Assembly: GCA_964472275.1 (NCBI GenBank)
Contig: CAYYJN010000007.1
Location: 7,070 to 71,069, forward strand
From: JAFDVN01 sp964472275
Lineage (GTDB): Bacteria; Acidobacteriota; Holophagae; Holophagales; Holophagaceae
Reading direction: 5' to 3'
DNA: 64,000 nt
Shown here piece by piece: positions 1-9,394 of the stretch. The position numbers and the translations under genes are program-made. Each line of letters starts with the position of its first letter. Position 1 is the stretch's first letter. The notes under the pieces are model-generated. The model was given only the letters and a program-made list of their open reading frames with translations, had not been told where the DNA came from and ran no database searches.

Positions 1-621
1 CCTGATCTTCACATTGGCGGCGTACTGCCCCGGCGCGAGGAACTGCTCCAGCAGCGCGGCGAGCTGGGCCTCGCCCATGACGCCGCGGGTCTTCACATTG
101 GTCAGCGCGCGCTTGAGGCCGCCCACATCGCTGGCGAGGTTCCGCATCTCGCCGAGCCCTTTCTGAACCAGCTCCAGGCGCTCGGAGACGAGCTTGAAGG
201 ATTCGCCGAGGCGCTTCTCCAGGGTGTCGTGGAGCTTCTCATCCACGGTGCGGCGCATCTGTTCGAGTTTTTCGTCATTGGCCTTCTGGATGGAGAGGAG
301 CCGCGCGTCCACGCGGTCCTGGACCGCCAGAAGCTGGGCGCCCTGCTCTTTCCGCGCCTCGGCGAGCGCTTTCTGGATCGCGTCGTTCAGGTCCTGGAAG
401 CGGGCGGCCAGCGATTCGGCCTGGGCGCCTTTCAGTCCTTCCAGATCGCGGCTGATGCGCGCGGTGGCCTCGTGCAAGGGCTTCAGCTCACCCAGACCTG
501 AGGCGAGATCCCGGCGCAGCGCATCCACCGGAGCCGTGTCCGGCGCAGGTTTGCGCCACGAGCCGAAAGCCGCGATCAAGGCGGCGAGAAGGGCGAAGAC
601 GGCAAGCAGCGTCAGAAGCAT
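1..621 (-). CDS. rmuC: DNA recombination protein RmuC (C-terminal part off the window)
   Basis: The minus-strand frame from the ATG at 619-621 stays open to the window edge, giving about 207 N-terminal residues. It starts with a hydrophobic anchor (MLLTLLAVFALLAALIAAFG), then a long charged helical stretch typical of the RmuC coiled coil. It ends in LKRALTNVKTRGVMGEAQL, the family's hallmark just before the nuclease-like domain. RmuC proteins are membrane-anchored and limit recombination at inverted repeats. The catalytic PD-(D/E)XK-like part lies outside the window. The start overlaps the end of tsaE by 10 bp, so the two are probably co-transcribed. Confidence 0.88.
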   Translation of the reverse strand, partial: MLLTLLAVFALLAALIAAFGSWRKPAPDTAPVDALRRDLASGLGELKPLHEATARISRDLEGLKGAQAESLAARFQDLNDAIQKALAEARKEQGAQLLAVQDRVDARLLSIQKANDEKLEQMRRTVDEKLHDTLEKRLGESFKLVSERLELVQKGLGEMRNLASDVGGLKRALTNVKTRGVMGEAQLAALLEQFLAPGQYAANVKIR

Positions 622-1040
622 GGAACCATCATCTCCCAGGCGGCCCTCCGGCCATCGCGTTCTGGAGTGAGCGCAAGCCTTCCGACCCACCGCCCCTCCC
701 AAGGCCCGCCTTCGCCGGGCCATTCGGCGACGAGGAAATCTTCCGGCTTCAGATCCTCGTCCAGGCCCAAACCCCAGGCGCCGTCGGGGCCAAGCCGGTA
801 AAGGTCCAGGTGGAAGACGCGGCCGCGCGGCGTGTCGTAGCGGTGCAGCACGGCGTAGGTGGGCGAGGCGACCTGTTCGGGATCGCCGCCGAGGCCGCGC
901 ACGAAGCCGCGGGTCCAGGTGGTCTTGCCCGCGCCCAGCTCGCCGCGCAGGAGCCACACGCCGCCGCTGGGCGTGAGCGTGGCCAGTTCCGTGGCCAGCG
1001 CCTCGGTCTCCACCTCGTCTGCGAGGAAACGATCAGGCAT
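612..1040 (-). CDS. tsaE: tRNA threonylcarbamoyladenosine biosynthesis ATPase TsaE
   Basis: This 142-residue protein has the Walker A motif GELGAGKTT near residue 34 and the family motif SPTYAVLHRY followed by HLDLYRL. TsaE works with TsaB and TsaD to form t6A37 on ANN-decoding tRNAs in the cytoplasm. Its length is normal for the family. The start overlaps the 3' end of the upstream nnr gene by 8 bp, suggesting translational coupling. Pairing of nnr and tsaE is common in bacteria and supports both calls. Confidence 0.95.
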   Translation of the reverse strand: MPDRFLADEVETEALATELATLTPSGGVWLLRGELGAGKTTWTRGFVRGLGGDPEQVASPTYAVLHRYDTPRGRVFHLDLYRLGPDGAWGLGLDEDLKPEDFLVAEWPGEGGPWEGRWVGRLALTPERDGRRAAWEMMVPCF

Positions 1041-2400
1041 AAAGCTCCCTCAGCAGCTTCGGTAATTCTTCTGTGAGATCCCGCGGCAGGAGCGGTCCCA
1101 GCCCAAGGCGATCCGCGCAGGCGCCATGGAGCCAGGCCGCGCTGGCCGCGGCTTCGCGCGGAGCGAGCTTTTGGGCGCGCAATCCCGTCACCATGCCCGC
1201 GAGGAAGTCCCCCGTGCCGCCGGTGGCGAGGCCCCAGTGGCCCGTGTCATTGATCCAAATTTCATCGAGGTCGCCACCCACGGTGAGGCTTTGGGGGCCC
1301 TTCAGCAGGCAGACGCCCGGGCCATTCAGGGCGCGGGCCTGATCGAGACGGTCCTTCACGCGCGTCTGCTTGGGCGCGCCAAAGAGCCGCGCGAACTCGC
1401 CGGGATGCGGCGTGAGGATGGTGTCGGGCCGGGCCATCCATCGCGGTCCTTCACCTTCGTGCAACGCGGAAGCGTCGAGCACCAGCGGCCCGTTCCACGC
1501 GGGGATCTCTGTGACGCCGCCCGGGCCGACGAGCAGCACATCCACGCCATCCGGAAGAACGCCGGTCCACGGCTTCACCATCGCCTCGGGGATCTGGCAG
1601 GCGATCTCAGTGCGCACCTCCGCGTCCGCGAGCACCGTCACGAGGCCGGCTCCCGCACGAAGCGCGCCGAGGGCCGCGAGCACGGCCGCGCCGCTCATGC
1701 CCAGCGAGCCCGCGCGGATGGCCACATGGCCGCGGCTGCGCTTGTGGGCCCTCCGGTCTGGCATCGGCAGGACCGGCTCATCGAAGATCCAGTGGGAGGC
1801 CTTCACCGCCTCCAAGCCGAGATCCACCACATGGATTTCTCCGCACTGGGACCGCGACGGATCCAGCGCGTGGCAGAGCTTGAGCGCGCCAAAGCAGGCC
1901 GTGCGAGGGACGGATAGTCCCTGCGCATCCGCATCATCGGGGCGGATCCAGCTGGGCTGATCGAGGGCCAGGACCGGACGGCCTTCCATCGCCTCACGCC
2001 ATGCGGCGGCGGTGCCCTCTAGCGGACGGTTCGCGTTCAATCCGAACATCCCATCCACGAACCAGGCCTCCGCCGCGAAGGCCTCGCCGCCGGGATGCGC
2101 GGAGACAGCTACGGGCCCTGTCCATCGCGAAGCCTGGACCGCCGCGTCGCCCTTCCATTCCTTAGAAAGGGGCCACACGCGCACACGCTCGCCGCGCTCC
2201 TGCAGGAGCCGCGCCACGGCCAGCGCGTCGCCGCCGTTGTTGCCGGGGCCCGCGATGACTTCCACGAGCACGCCCTCCGGCACGAGCGAAGCCGCGCCGC
2301 GGGCCGCCCGTTCCTGCAGTTCCAGCGAGGACACACGCCCGGACGCGATGGCCTCGCGCTCCAGCTGCCGCATCTCCTCGGCGGTGAGGACGGGGATCAT
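1033..2400 (-). CDS. nnr: Bifunctional NAD(P)H-hydrate epimerase / dehydratase
   Basis: The protein has an N-terminal YjeF-type epimerase domain, including PGNNGGDALAVARLL near residue 50, and a C-terminal ribokinase-like dehydratase domain (about 210-455) with LTPHPGEFARL, LLKGPQSLTV and GTGDFLAGM. The enzyme repairs hydrated NADH and NADPH: the epimerase interconverts R and S forms and the dehydratase restores the cofactor with ATP or ADP. I chose the ATG at 2398-2400 (MIPVLTAEEM), the usual YjeF start, rather than an upstream in-frame start that would run into the preceding gene. It gives 455 residues, slightly short for the family. Confidence 0.93.
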   Translation of the reverse strand: MIPVLTAEEMRQLEREAIASGRVSSLELQERAARGAASLVPEGVLVEVIAGPGNNGGDALAVARLLQERGERVRVWPLSKEWKGDAAVQASRWTGPVAVSAHPGGEAFAAEAWFVDGMFGLNANRPLEGTAAAWREAMEGRPVLALDQPSWIRPDDADAQGLSVPRTACFGALKLCHALDPSRSQCGEIHVVDLGLEAVKASHWIFDEPVLPMPDRRAHKRSRGHVAIRAGSLGMSGAAVLAALGALRAGAGLVTVLADAEVRTEIACQIPEAMVKPWTGVLPDGVDVLLVGPGGVTEIPAWNGPLVLDASALHEGEGPRWMARPDTILTPHPGEFARLFGAPKQTRVKDRLDQARALNGPGVCLLKGPQSLTVGGDLDEIWINDTGHWGLATGGTGDFLAGMVTGLRAQKLAPREAAASAAWLHGACADRLGLGPLLPRDLTEELPKLLRELYA

Positions 2401-2410
2401 GGAACGCCGT

Positions 2411-3592
2411 TCAGCGATCCCATCCGGGATAGTCCAGCCGGTAGCGCTGGCGCAGATCCCGGCGGACACCCGGGAAGACGCCTGCCTGGCGCGCGTCCTC
2501 CTCAGTGGTCGCGAGCTTGGCCTTCACTTGGTTTGCCGCCGCCAGGAGGCGGTTGAAGGTCGCGTCATATCCGGAGATCGGCGCGCCCTGAAGGGCGCCC
2601 GGCGTGTAGAGGCAGTACCAGCTCCGATCGAAATTGCCCACGACCTTCCCCTGCCACCCTTCCGCCATGAAGCGGGCCCAGGCGGTGTCCAGCGAATCGG
2701 CGTACTTCGAAAGCTCGGCGAGCCGCTGCTCATAGAGCCTGGTTCCGGCCTCCCGCTGCTGGTCGGACTGGGTCGGCACGCCGTCGGGCGTCATGTTCTG
2801 CACCGTGAAGCCTGCGGGCACGCTGGCCAGCGCCGCGGAACCGTGCTCCAGCATCGCCTTGGCGTGGTTGATGGCGATGGCGAAGTTCAGCCCCTGGGCG
2901 CCCTTGATCACCGCGGAGTTGATGCCGACGACCGTGCCCTTCGCGTCCATGAGCGGGCCCCCGCTGTTGCCTGGATTGAGCGCCGCGTCCGTCTGCAGGT
3001 AGATCACGGGGCCGATCTGGCGGTAGCCGCTGAGGATGCCCTGGGTGACGGTGTTCTGCAGCATCCCCAAGGGGGATCCGATGGCGATGACCTGCTCGCC
3101 GGTGCGCGTCTGCTCCATGGATCCGAGCGGAAGGACGGCCTGCGTAGCCTTGGGCTGGCGGATCTTCAGGACCGCCACATCGTAGTCCGCGTCCACGCTG
3201 TCCACCGTCGCGTCGATCTCGCCGTTGTCCTGCGTCTTGAGGCGCACCCAGGCGTTGCGGCCCACCACATGGGCGTTCGTCAGGAGCTTGTCGGGCGCGA
3301 TGAAGAAGGCGCTGCCGCGGCCCTCGTCCGTGACGACGGTGACCACCGCGGGCAGGGCCTTCCGCGCCACCATCTCCGTGGGCGCGTCCTGGGGAGCCGC
3401 AGGCTGGGCGGCAGGAAGGGGCGTGGCCGCTATGATGGGAGCCGGCGCGGGCAAGGCGGCGACGGGCGCGGGCGCTGGCGAGGCCTTCTGTTTGCCCAGG
3501 AACCAGACTGCGCCCAAGGCTCCGAGCGCGGCCGCGGCGACCACCCAGCCGAGCGTGGCGGGCAAAGAGGATTTGGAATCATCCGAAGGCAT
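2411..3592 (-). CDS. Membrane-anchored trypsin-like serine protease (HtrA/Deg type without PDZ)
   Basis: A transmembrane segment (about residues 14-33) is followed by an Ala/Pro-rich linker and a chymotrypsin-fold domain. The triad is visible: His108 in LTNAHVVG, Asp138 in DADYDVAVLKI and Ser210 in NPGNSGGPL. The C-terminal ~120 residues do not look like a PDZ domain. They form a charged region with the motif SWYCLYTPG that I do not recognise. The ATG at 3590-3592 is preceded by GGGAG. The protein is probably periplasmic or extracytoplasmic, perhaps in quality control or regulated proteolysis. The substrate is unknown. It lies 10 bp upstream of nnr. Confidence 0.85.
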   Translation of the reverse strand: MPSDDSKSSLPATLGWVVAAAALGALGAVWFLGKQKASPAPAPVAALPAPAPIIAATPLPAAQPAAPQDAPTEMVARKALPAVVTVVTDEGRGSAFFIAPDKLLTNAHVVGRNAWVRLKTQDNGEIDATVDSVDADYDVAVLKIRQPKATQAVLPLGSMEQTRTGEQVIAIGSPLGMLQNTVTQGILSGYRQIGPVIYLQTDAALNPGNSGGPLMDAKGTVVGINSAVIKGAQGLNFAIAINHAKAMLEHGSAALASVPAGFTVQNMTPDGVPTQSDQQREAGTRLYEQRLAELSKYADSLDTAWARFMAEGWQGKVVGNFDRSWYCLYTPGALQGAPISGYDATFNRLLAAANQVKAKLATTEEDARQAGVFPGVRRDLRQRYRLDYPGWDR

Positions 3593-3659
3593 GGGGCTCC
3601 CGATGCGCGTCCGTTGATGATCGCACGGAGCCGCGGCGCGGGGCTGGGCCGGAAAGGGA

Positions 3660-3685
3660 AAGGGCGGGCCCGGGGGCCCGCCCTT
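3660..3685 (-). terminator. Intrinsic terminator downstream of ahcY
   Basis: A near-perfect GC hairpin of about 11 bp (AAGGGCGGGCC paired with its complement, tiny loop) sits 18 bp after the ahcY stop. It is followed on the minus strand by a pyrimidine-rich, moderately T-rich stretch. It separates ahcY from the protease gene. Confidence 0.65.
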
Positions 3686-3702
3686 CACGGGAACGGAAGG
3701 CC

Positions 3703-5103
<1,401 letters not shown>

Positions 5104-5114
5104 GTCGGCTCCTC

Positions 5115-5167
5115 AAAAAAAGCGGCGGCGCTCACCGCGCCAACCGGAAGGTTGAGAGGTGAGCGCC
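5115..5167 (-). terminator. Riboswitch-controlled terminator before ahcY
   Basis: On the minus strand GGCGCTCACC (5158-5167) can pair with GGTGAGCGCC (5127-5136). A second small hairpin (CAACC/GGTTG, 5141-5154) sits in the loop, and the stem is followed after a few bases by seven T (5121-5115). The 5' strand of this stem includes the GCGCTC that also forms the pseudoknot of the SAH aptamer, so aptamer folding and termination exclude each other. The ahcY start follows 11 bp later. Confidence 0.85.
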
Positions 5168-5228
5168 GTTGGATCCAGGGGTCCGAGCCTGGGACAGGCG
5201 TCTCGCAGCGCTCCTCGGACCCTGAAAG
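5127..5228 (-). promoter_or_regulatory. SAH riboswitch (transcriptional ON switch) of ahcY
   Basis: The ahcY leader carries the conserved SAH-aptamer layout. A perfect P1 is formed by GGGTCCGAG (5222-5214) and CTCGGACCC (5187-5179). The core GAGGAGCGCTGCGA follows P1, then a P2 hairpin (about 5187-5200), and last AACGGCGCTC, whose GCGCTC pairs with the core GAGCGC as the pseudoknot. SAH binding should hold GCGCTC in the pseudoknot and so prevent the terminator. This matches the known family (Rfam SAH_riboswitch), which activates ahcY in response to SAH. The regulatory direction here is inferred from the overlap. Confidence 0.9.
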
Positions 5229-5232
5229 TGTA

Positions 5233-6339
5233 TCAGGCCGCGGTCGGCGCCGCGTCCACGACGCCGTAGATGTTATCCCGCTGCCAGGGTTCGAAGCCGG
5301 CGTCGCGGATGAGGCGGAGCATTTCGGCCTTGTTCACGCTGTAGCAGGTGCCCGCGGCGCTGACGACATTCTCCTCCAGCATGAGGGAGCCCATGTCGTC
5401 GCAGCCGAAGTGCAGCGCGGCCTGGCCGGTCTTCTTGCCCATGGTCACCCAGGAAGACTGCATATGGGCGAAGTTGTCCATGTAGATGCGGGCCACGGCG
5501 ATGGTGCGCAGGTACTCGGCGTCGGTGGGCTTCTGGATCTTGCCTTCCCAGACCGTGTGGCCGCTCTGGAAGGGCCAGGCCGCGAAGGCCGTGTAGCCGC
5601 CGCCGTTGCCGCGCGCGAGGGAGCGGTCCTGCTGCTCGCGCAGGACGCGGAAGTGCTCGACGCGCTCGGCCATGGTCTCCGTGATGCCAAACATCATGGT
5701 GCCCGTGGTCTTCATGCCCACTTCGTGCGCGGCCTCCATCACCTCGAGCCACTTGTCCGGCCCGCCCTTGAGGGGGGCGATCTTCTTGCGGATGCGGTCC
5801 ACGAGGATCTCCGCGCCCCCGCCGGGGATGGAACCCAGGCCCGCGTCGCGCAGGTCCGAAATCGTCTTCTGGAGCGACTGGCCGCTCAGCTTCGCCATCA
5901 TCTGGATCTCCACCGGGCTGAAGCCGTGGAGCCAGATGCCCAGGTCATGGCTGATGAAGTGGACCAGGTCCAGGTAGTAGTCCCAGGGCAGGTCCGGGTT
6001 CACGCCGCCCTGCATGAGGAAGCCCGTGCCGCCGAGTGCCTTGGTCTCTTCGGCCTTCTGCCGGATCTGGTCCTTCGTCAGCACATAGCCGCGCGCGTCG
6101 CCGGGCTTGTGGTAGAAGGCGCAGAAGGTGCAGTAGATCTGGCACACATCCGTGTAGTTCACATTGCGGTCAATAATGTAGCTGACGCGCTTCGGATCGT
6201 TGTGCCGGTTGCGCACGGCCGTCGCCGCCAAGGCCAGATCCTGCTGGTCCGCATGCTCGAGCAAGAAGAGGGCTTCCTCCTCCGTCACGCGGCGGCCGGC
6301 GAGGACGCCGTCAAGGATGGACGCGGCAGCGACGCTCAT
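5233..6339 (-). CDS. mqnC: Cyclic dehypoxanthinyl futalosine synthase (radical SAM) MqnC
   Basis: This 368-residue radical-SAM enzyme has the CX3CX2C cluster motif C66-QIY-C70-TF-C73 (NYTDVCQIYCTFCAFY), followed by GGTGFLMQGG and DAGLGSIPGGGAEIL, which are typical of MqnC rather than MqnE. It converts dehypoxanthine futalosine to its cyclic form in the futalosine pathway to menaquinone. The zinc-ribbon microprotein gene ends 1 bp upstream, so the two are coupled. The other mqn genes are not in the window. The stop codon nearly abuts the SAH riboswitch of ahcY. Confidence 0.92.
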   Translation of the reverse strand: MSVAAASILDGVLAGRRVTEEEALFLLEHADQQDLALAATAVRNRHNDPKRVSYIIDRNVNYTDVCQIYCTFCAFYHKPGDARGYVLTKDQIRQKAEETKALGGTGFLMQGGVNPDLPWDYYLDLVHFISHDLGIWLHGFSPVEIQMMAKLSGQSLQKTISDLRDAGLGSIPGGGAEILVDRIRKKIAPLKGGPDKWLEVMEAAHEVGMKTTGTMMFGITETMAERVEHFRVLREQQDRSLARGNGGGYTAFAAWPFQSGHTVWEGKIQKPTDAEYLRTIAVARIYMDNFAHMQSSWVTMGKKTGQAALHFGCDDMGSLMLEENVVSAAGTCYSVNKAEMLRLIRDAGFEPWQRDNIYGVVDAAPTAA

Positions 6340-6340
6340 C

Positions 6341-6505
6341 TCAGGCCTGGTAGCCGATGGCCCGCAGGCAGCGGCGGCAGACCTTCTCCTGCCCCTCGAT
6401 GCCGTGGCTGAAGTGGGAAAGCGTGTAGGCCCGGCGGCACTTCTCGCAGAGCTGGGTGGGCTCCGTGGTGTCCTTGGGGGCGTATTCGTGGGTCGGATCC
6501 GGCAT
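6341..6505 (-). CDS. Zinc-ribbon microprotein (54 aa)
   Basis: The frame from the ATG at 6503-6505 encodes 54 residues, MPDPTHEYAPKDTTEPTQLC then EKC...VCRRC. Two CXXC pairs (LCEKC and VCRRC) about 22 residues apart look like a small treble-clef or zinc-ribbon fold. It ends 1 bp before mqnC and has no other neighbour in the unit. I do not recognise the family. It may be a metal-binding accessory protein. Confidence 0.65.
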   Translation of the reverse strand: MPDPTHEYAPKDTTEPTQLCEKCRRAYTLSHFSHGIEGQEKVCRRCLRAIGYQA

Positions 6506-6532
6506 GGTCGCTCCAGCCGCCTAGTTTAACGC

Positions 6533-6556
6533 GAAGGGGGCCCGAGGGCCCCCTTC
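6533..6556 (-). terminator. Hairpin downstream of hpf
   Basis: GAAGGGGGCC and GGCCCCCTTC form a 10-bp stem with a four-base loop, 20 bp after the hpf stop. The T-run after it on the minus strand is weak (GCGTTAAACTAG), so termination may be partial. It would separate rpoN-hpf from the mqnC unit. Confidence 0.55.
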
Positions 6557-6575
6557 AAGCGCAGGCAGCGAGCCC

Positions 6576-6908
6576 TCAGGCCTCTTCGGCCACCAGATCC
6601 TTGCGGGGAGTCGCCTCATGGCGGCCTTCCTTCCGCTTGGCGGCCTGCTTGTGGGCCTGGGACTCCAGCTTGTCCATGGCCTCGGCGAGGCTCTTGTACA
6701 TGTCCTGGCTTTCGGCGGAGGCGACAAAGGCGCTGGCGCGGGTCTTCAGCGTGACCTCGGCCTCATGCCGATGCCTCTCCACCGAGAAAGTGACATGGAC
6801 ATCAATGATGTCGTCGAGGAAGGACGCCATCTTGTCCAGGCGTTCCTGCGCCTGGGCCTTGAGAGCGGATGAGACTTCCACATGGCGGCCGGTGAAGGTG
6901 ACCTTCAT
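6576..6908 (-). CDS. hpf: Ribosome hibernation promoting factor (short form)
   Basis: A 110-residue HPF/YfiA-type protein. It begins MKVTFTGRHVEVSSALKAQA and continues through VHVTFSVERHRHEAEVTL and DMYKSLAEAMDKLESQ, as in the S30AE domain. It lacks the long-form dimerisation domain, ending in a charged tail. It binds the 30S subunit in slow growth and promotes inactive 70S or 100S particles. The ATG at 6906-6908 has a strong AGGAG 6 bp upstream. Its place just downstream of rpoN is the conserved rpoN-hpf arrangement. Confidence 0.93.
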   Translation of the reverse strand: MKVTFTGRHVEVSSALKAQAQERLDKMASFLDDIIDVHVTFSVERHRHEAEVTLKTRASAFVASAESQDMYKSLAEAMDKLESQAHKQAAKRKEGRHEATPRKDLVAEEA

Positions 6909-7041
6909 GGCTTGCTCCTGAAGCGGGGCCCGCGGGCCCGGGGTGGAACACAAACGCCCGGGACCTCGTGGAGGATCGCCGGGCGCGGGAGGGAACGGAT
7001 CATCGGTGGAGCGAGTGTAGGTCCGGAATGCGGGAATGCAA

Positions 7042-8622
7042 TCACCTTCTGCGGCGCCGGGAAGCGGGTGGGATTTTCAATTCCTCGCGGTATTTATTCA
7101 CAGTTCGGCGCGCCACATTGATCCCTTCCCGGGACAGGAGCTTGGAAATCGTCTCGTCGGAGAGCGGCTTGGCGGGATCCTCGGCGGAAAGCAGCGCCTT
7201 GATCTTGTGCTTGACCACCGTGGCCGAGACATCCTCGCCGCTTTCGCTGCCGAGGGAGGCGCTGAAGAAATAATTGAGGTCGAAAAGCCCTTGGGGCGTG
7301 TGGATCGTCTTGGCCTTCACCACCCGGGAGATGGTGCTTTCGTGGAAGCCGGTAGCTTCCGCCACATCCCGCAACACCATGGGGCGCAAGCCCTCGACGC
7401 CGCGATCCAGGAAGTCCTTCTGCAAGTCCACGATGGACGCGGAGACGCGCAGGACGGTGCGGTTGCGGTCCTCGACGCCTCGGATGAAATCGCGGGCGGA
7501 GCGGAAGCGGTCGCGGATGAAATCCTTCTCCGCCTTGGCTTCGGTCGCATCGAGGAAGCGGCGGTAGTCGCCGTTCACCTTGAGGCGCGGCAACCCATCG
7601 TCGTTGAGGTAGATCTTCCAGTTGCCGTCGTCGCCTTTCAGCACGACCACATCCGGCTTCACCACGCGGTCCGAATCGAGATCGAAGGCCCGTCCCGGCG
7701 CGGGATGGAGGTGGCGGAGCAATTCCATGGCCGCGGCCAGTTCTTCCTCGCTGCAACCGAGCACCTTGCGGAGTTTGCCGCTGTCCCGCTGGGCGAGCAG
7801 ATCCGCGTGGCGCTCGATGATGCGCACCGCGAGGTCATCGGGTTCGACGCCCGCGTGGCGGAGCTGGAGCAGCAGGCATTCCTGCAAGGTGAAGCAGCCG
7901 ATGCCGCTGGGATCGAATTCCTGGAGCAGGTCCAGCGCCTCGCGAAGCGTTTCCGGGGAGCAGCCGAGGTCCGCGGCCAAGGCGGCAGCGTTGGTTTCGG
8001 AAGGATCGTCGGGCGAAAGGCGCAGGAAGCCCTTCGCGTCTAGCCGGTCAATGAGCTTCTCCACCAGCGCGGCGCGGGGATCCTCATGGTCCAAGGTCTC
8101 ATAGAGCTGACCCACCAGATGGTCCTGGAGCGTCTCCGTGGCGCTGAGGCGATCTTCCCAGGACATGCGGTCTTCTTCTGGAAGGCTGGAGGTGCGGGGC
8201 ATGTCCGCGTCCCAGGAATTCTCCGCGCCGAACTCAGTCTCGACCACCTGAGCCACGGCCTCTTCCGTGAAGGCTTCGAGGTTCGAATCCGGATCCAGCT
8301 CCGACGACGATTCCGGCAAGGGGCCGAGATCCACGGTGTCCACGCCTTCGGGCATGTCCGCGGCGTCCACGCTATCGGCGGATTCCTGGGGCGCGTCCAG
8401 CACCTCGGAATCACGGCCTTCCTCCAGCGCCTCGACGGAAGGCAGTTCGTCGCCGTCCTCCGCCAATTCGAGGAGCGGATTCTCCTCCAGCTCCTTCTCG
8501 ATGGTCTGGCCAAGCTCCAGCAGGTTCATCTGCCAGAGCTTCAACTTCAATTGCATCGCGGGCGTCAGCGCGAGCGTCTGGCTTTGGCTGAGCCGCTGGG
8601 AGAGGTAGGGACCGCTGGCCAT
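7042..8622 (-). CDS. rpoN: RNA polymerase sigma-54 factor RpoN
   Basis: This 526-residue protein starts with the Gln/Leu-rich activator-interacting region (SQTLALTPAMQLKLKLWQMN). An acidic region II follows (about 60-160), then the core-binding domain, the HTH (HESTISRVVKAKTI) and the RpoN box ARRTVNKYREELKIP near the C-terminus. It directs RNA polymerase to -24/-12 promoters with enhancer-binding proteins. It lies 7 bp downstream of lptB, the common lptB-rpoN-hpf order. Confidence 0.97.
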   Translation of the reverse strand: MASGPYLSQRLSQSQTLALTPAMQLKLKLWQMNLLELGQTIEKELEENPLLELAEDGDELPSVEALEEGRDSEVLDAPQESADSVDAADMPEGVDTVDLGPLPESSSELDPDSNLEAFTEEAVAQVVETEFGAENSWDADMPRTSSLPEEDRMSWEDRLSATETLQDHLVGQLYETLDHEDPRAALVEKLIDRLDAKGFLRLSPDDPSETNAAALAADLGCSPETLREALDLLQEFDPSGIGCFTLQECLLLQLRHAGVEPDDLAVRIIERHADLLAQRDSGKLRKVLGCSEEELAAAMELLRHLHPAPGRAFDLDSDRVVKPDVVVLKGDDGNWKIYLNDDGLPRLKVNGDYRRFLDATEAKAEKDFIRDRFRSARDFIRGVEDRNRTVLRVSASIVDLQKDFLDRGVEGLRPMVLRDVAEATGFHESTISRVVKAKTIHTPQGLFDLNYFFSASLGSESGEDVSATVVKHKIKALLSAEDPAKPLSDETISKLLSREGINVARRTVNKYREELKIPPASRRRRR

Positions 8623-8629
8623 CGTCGCC

Positions 8630-9387
<758 letters not shown>

Positions 9388-9394
<7 letters not shown>

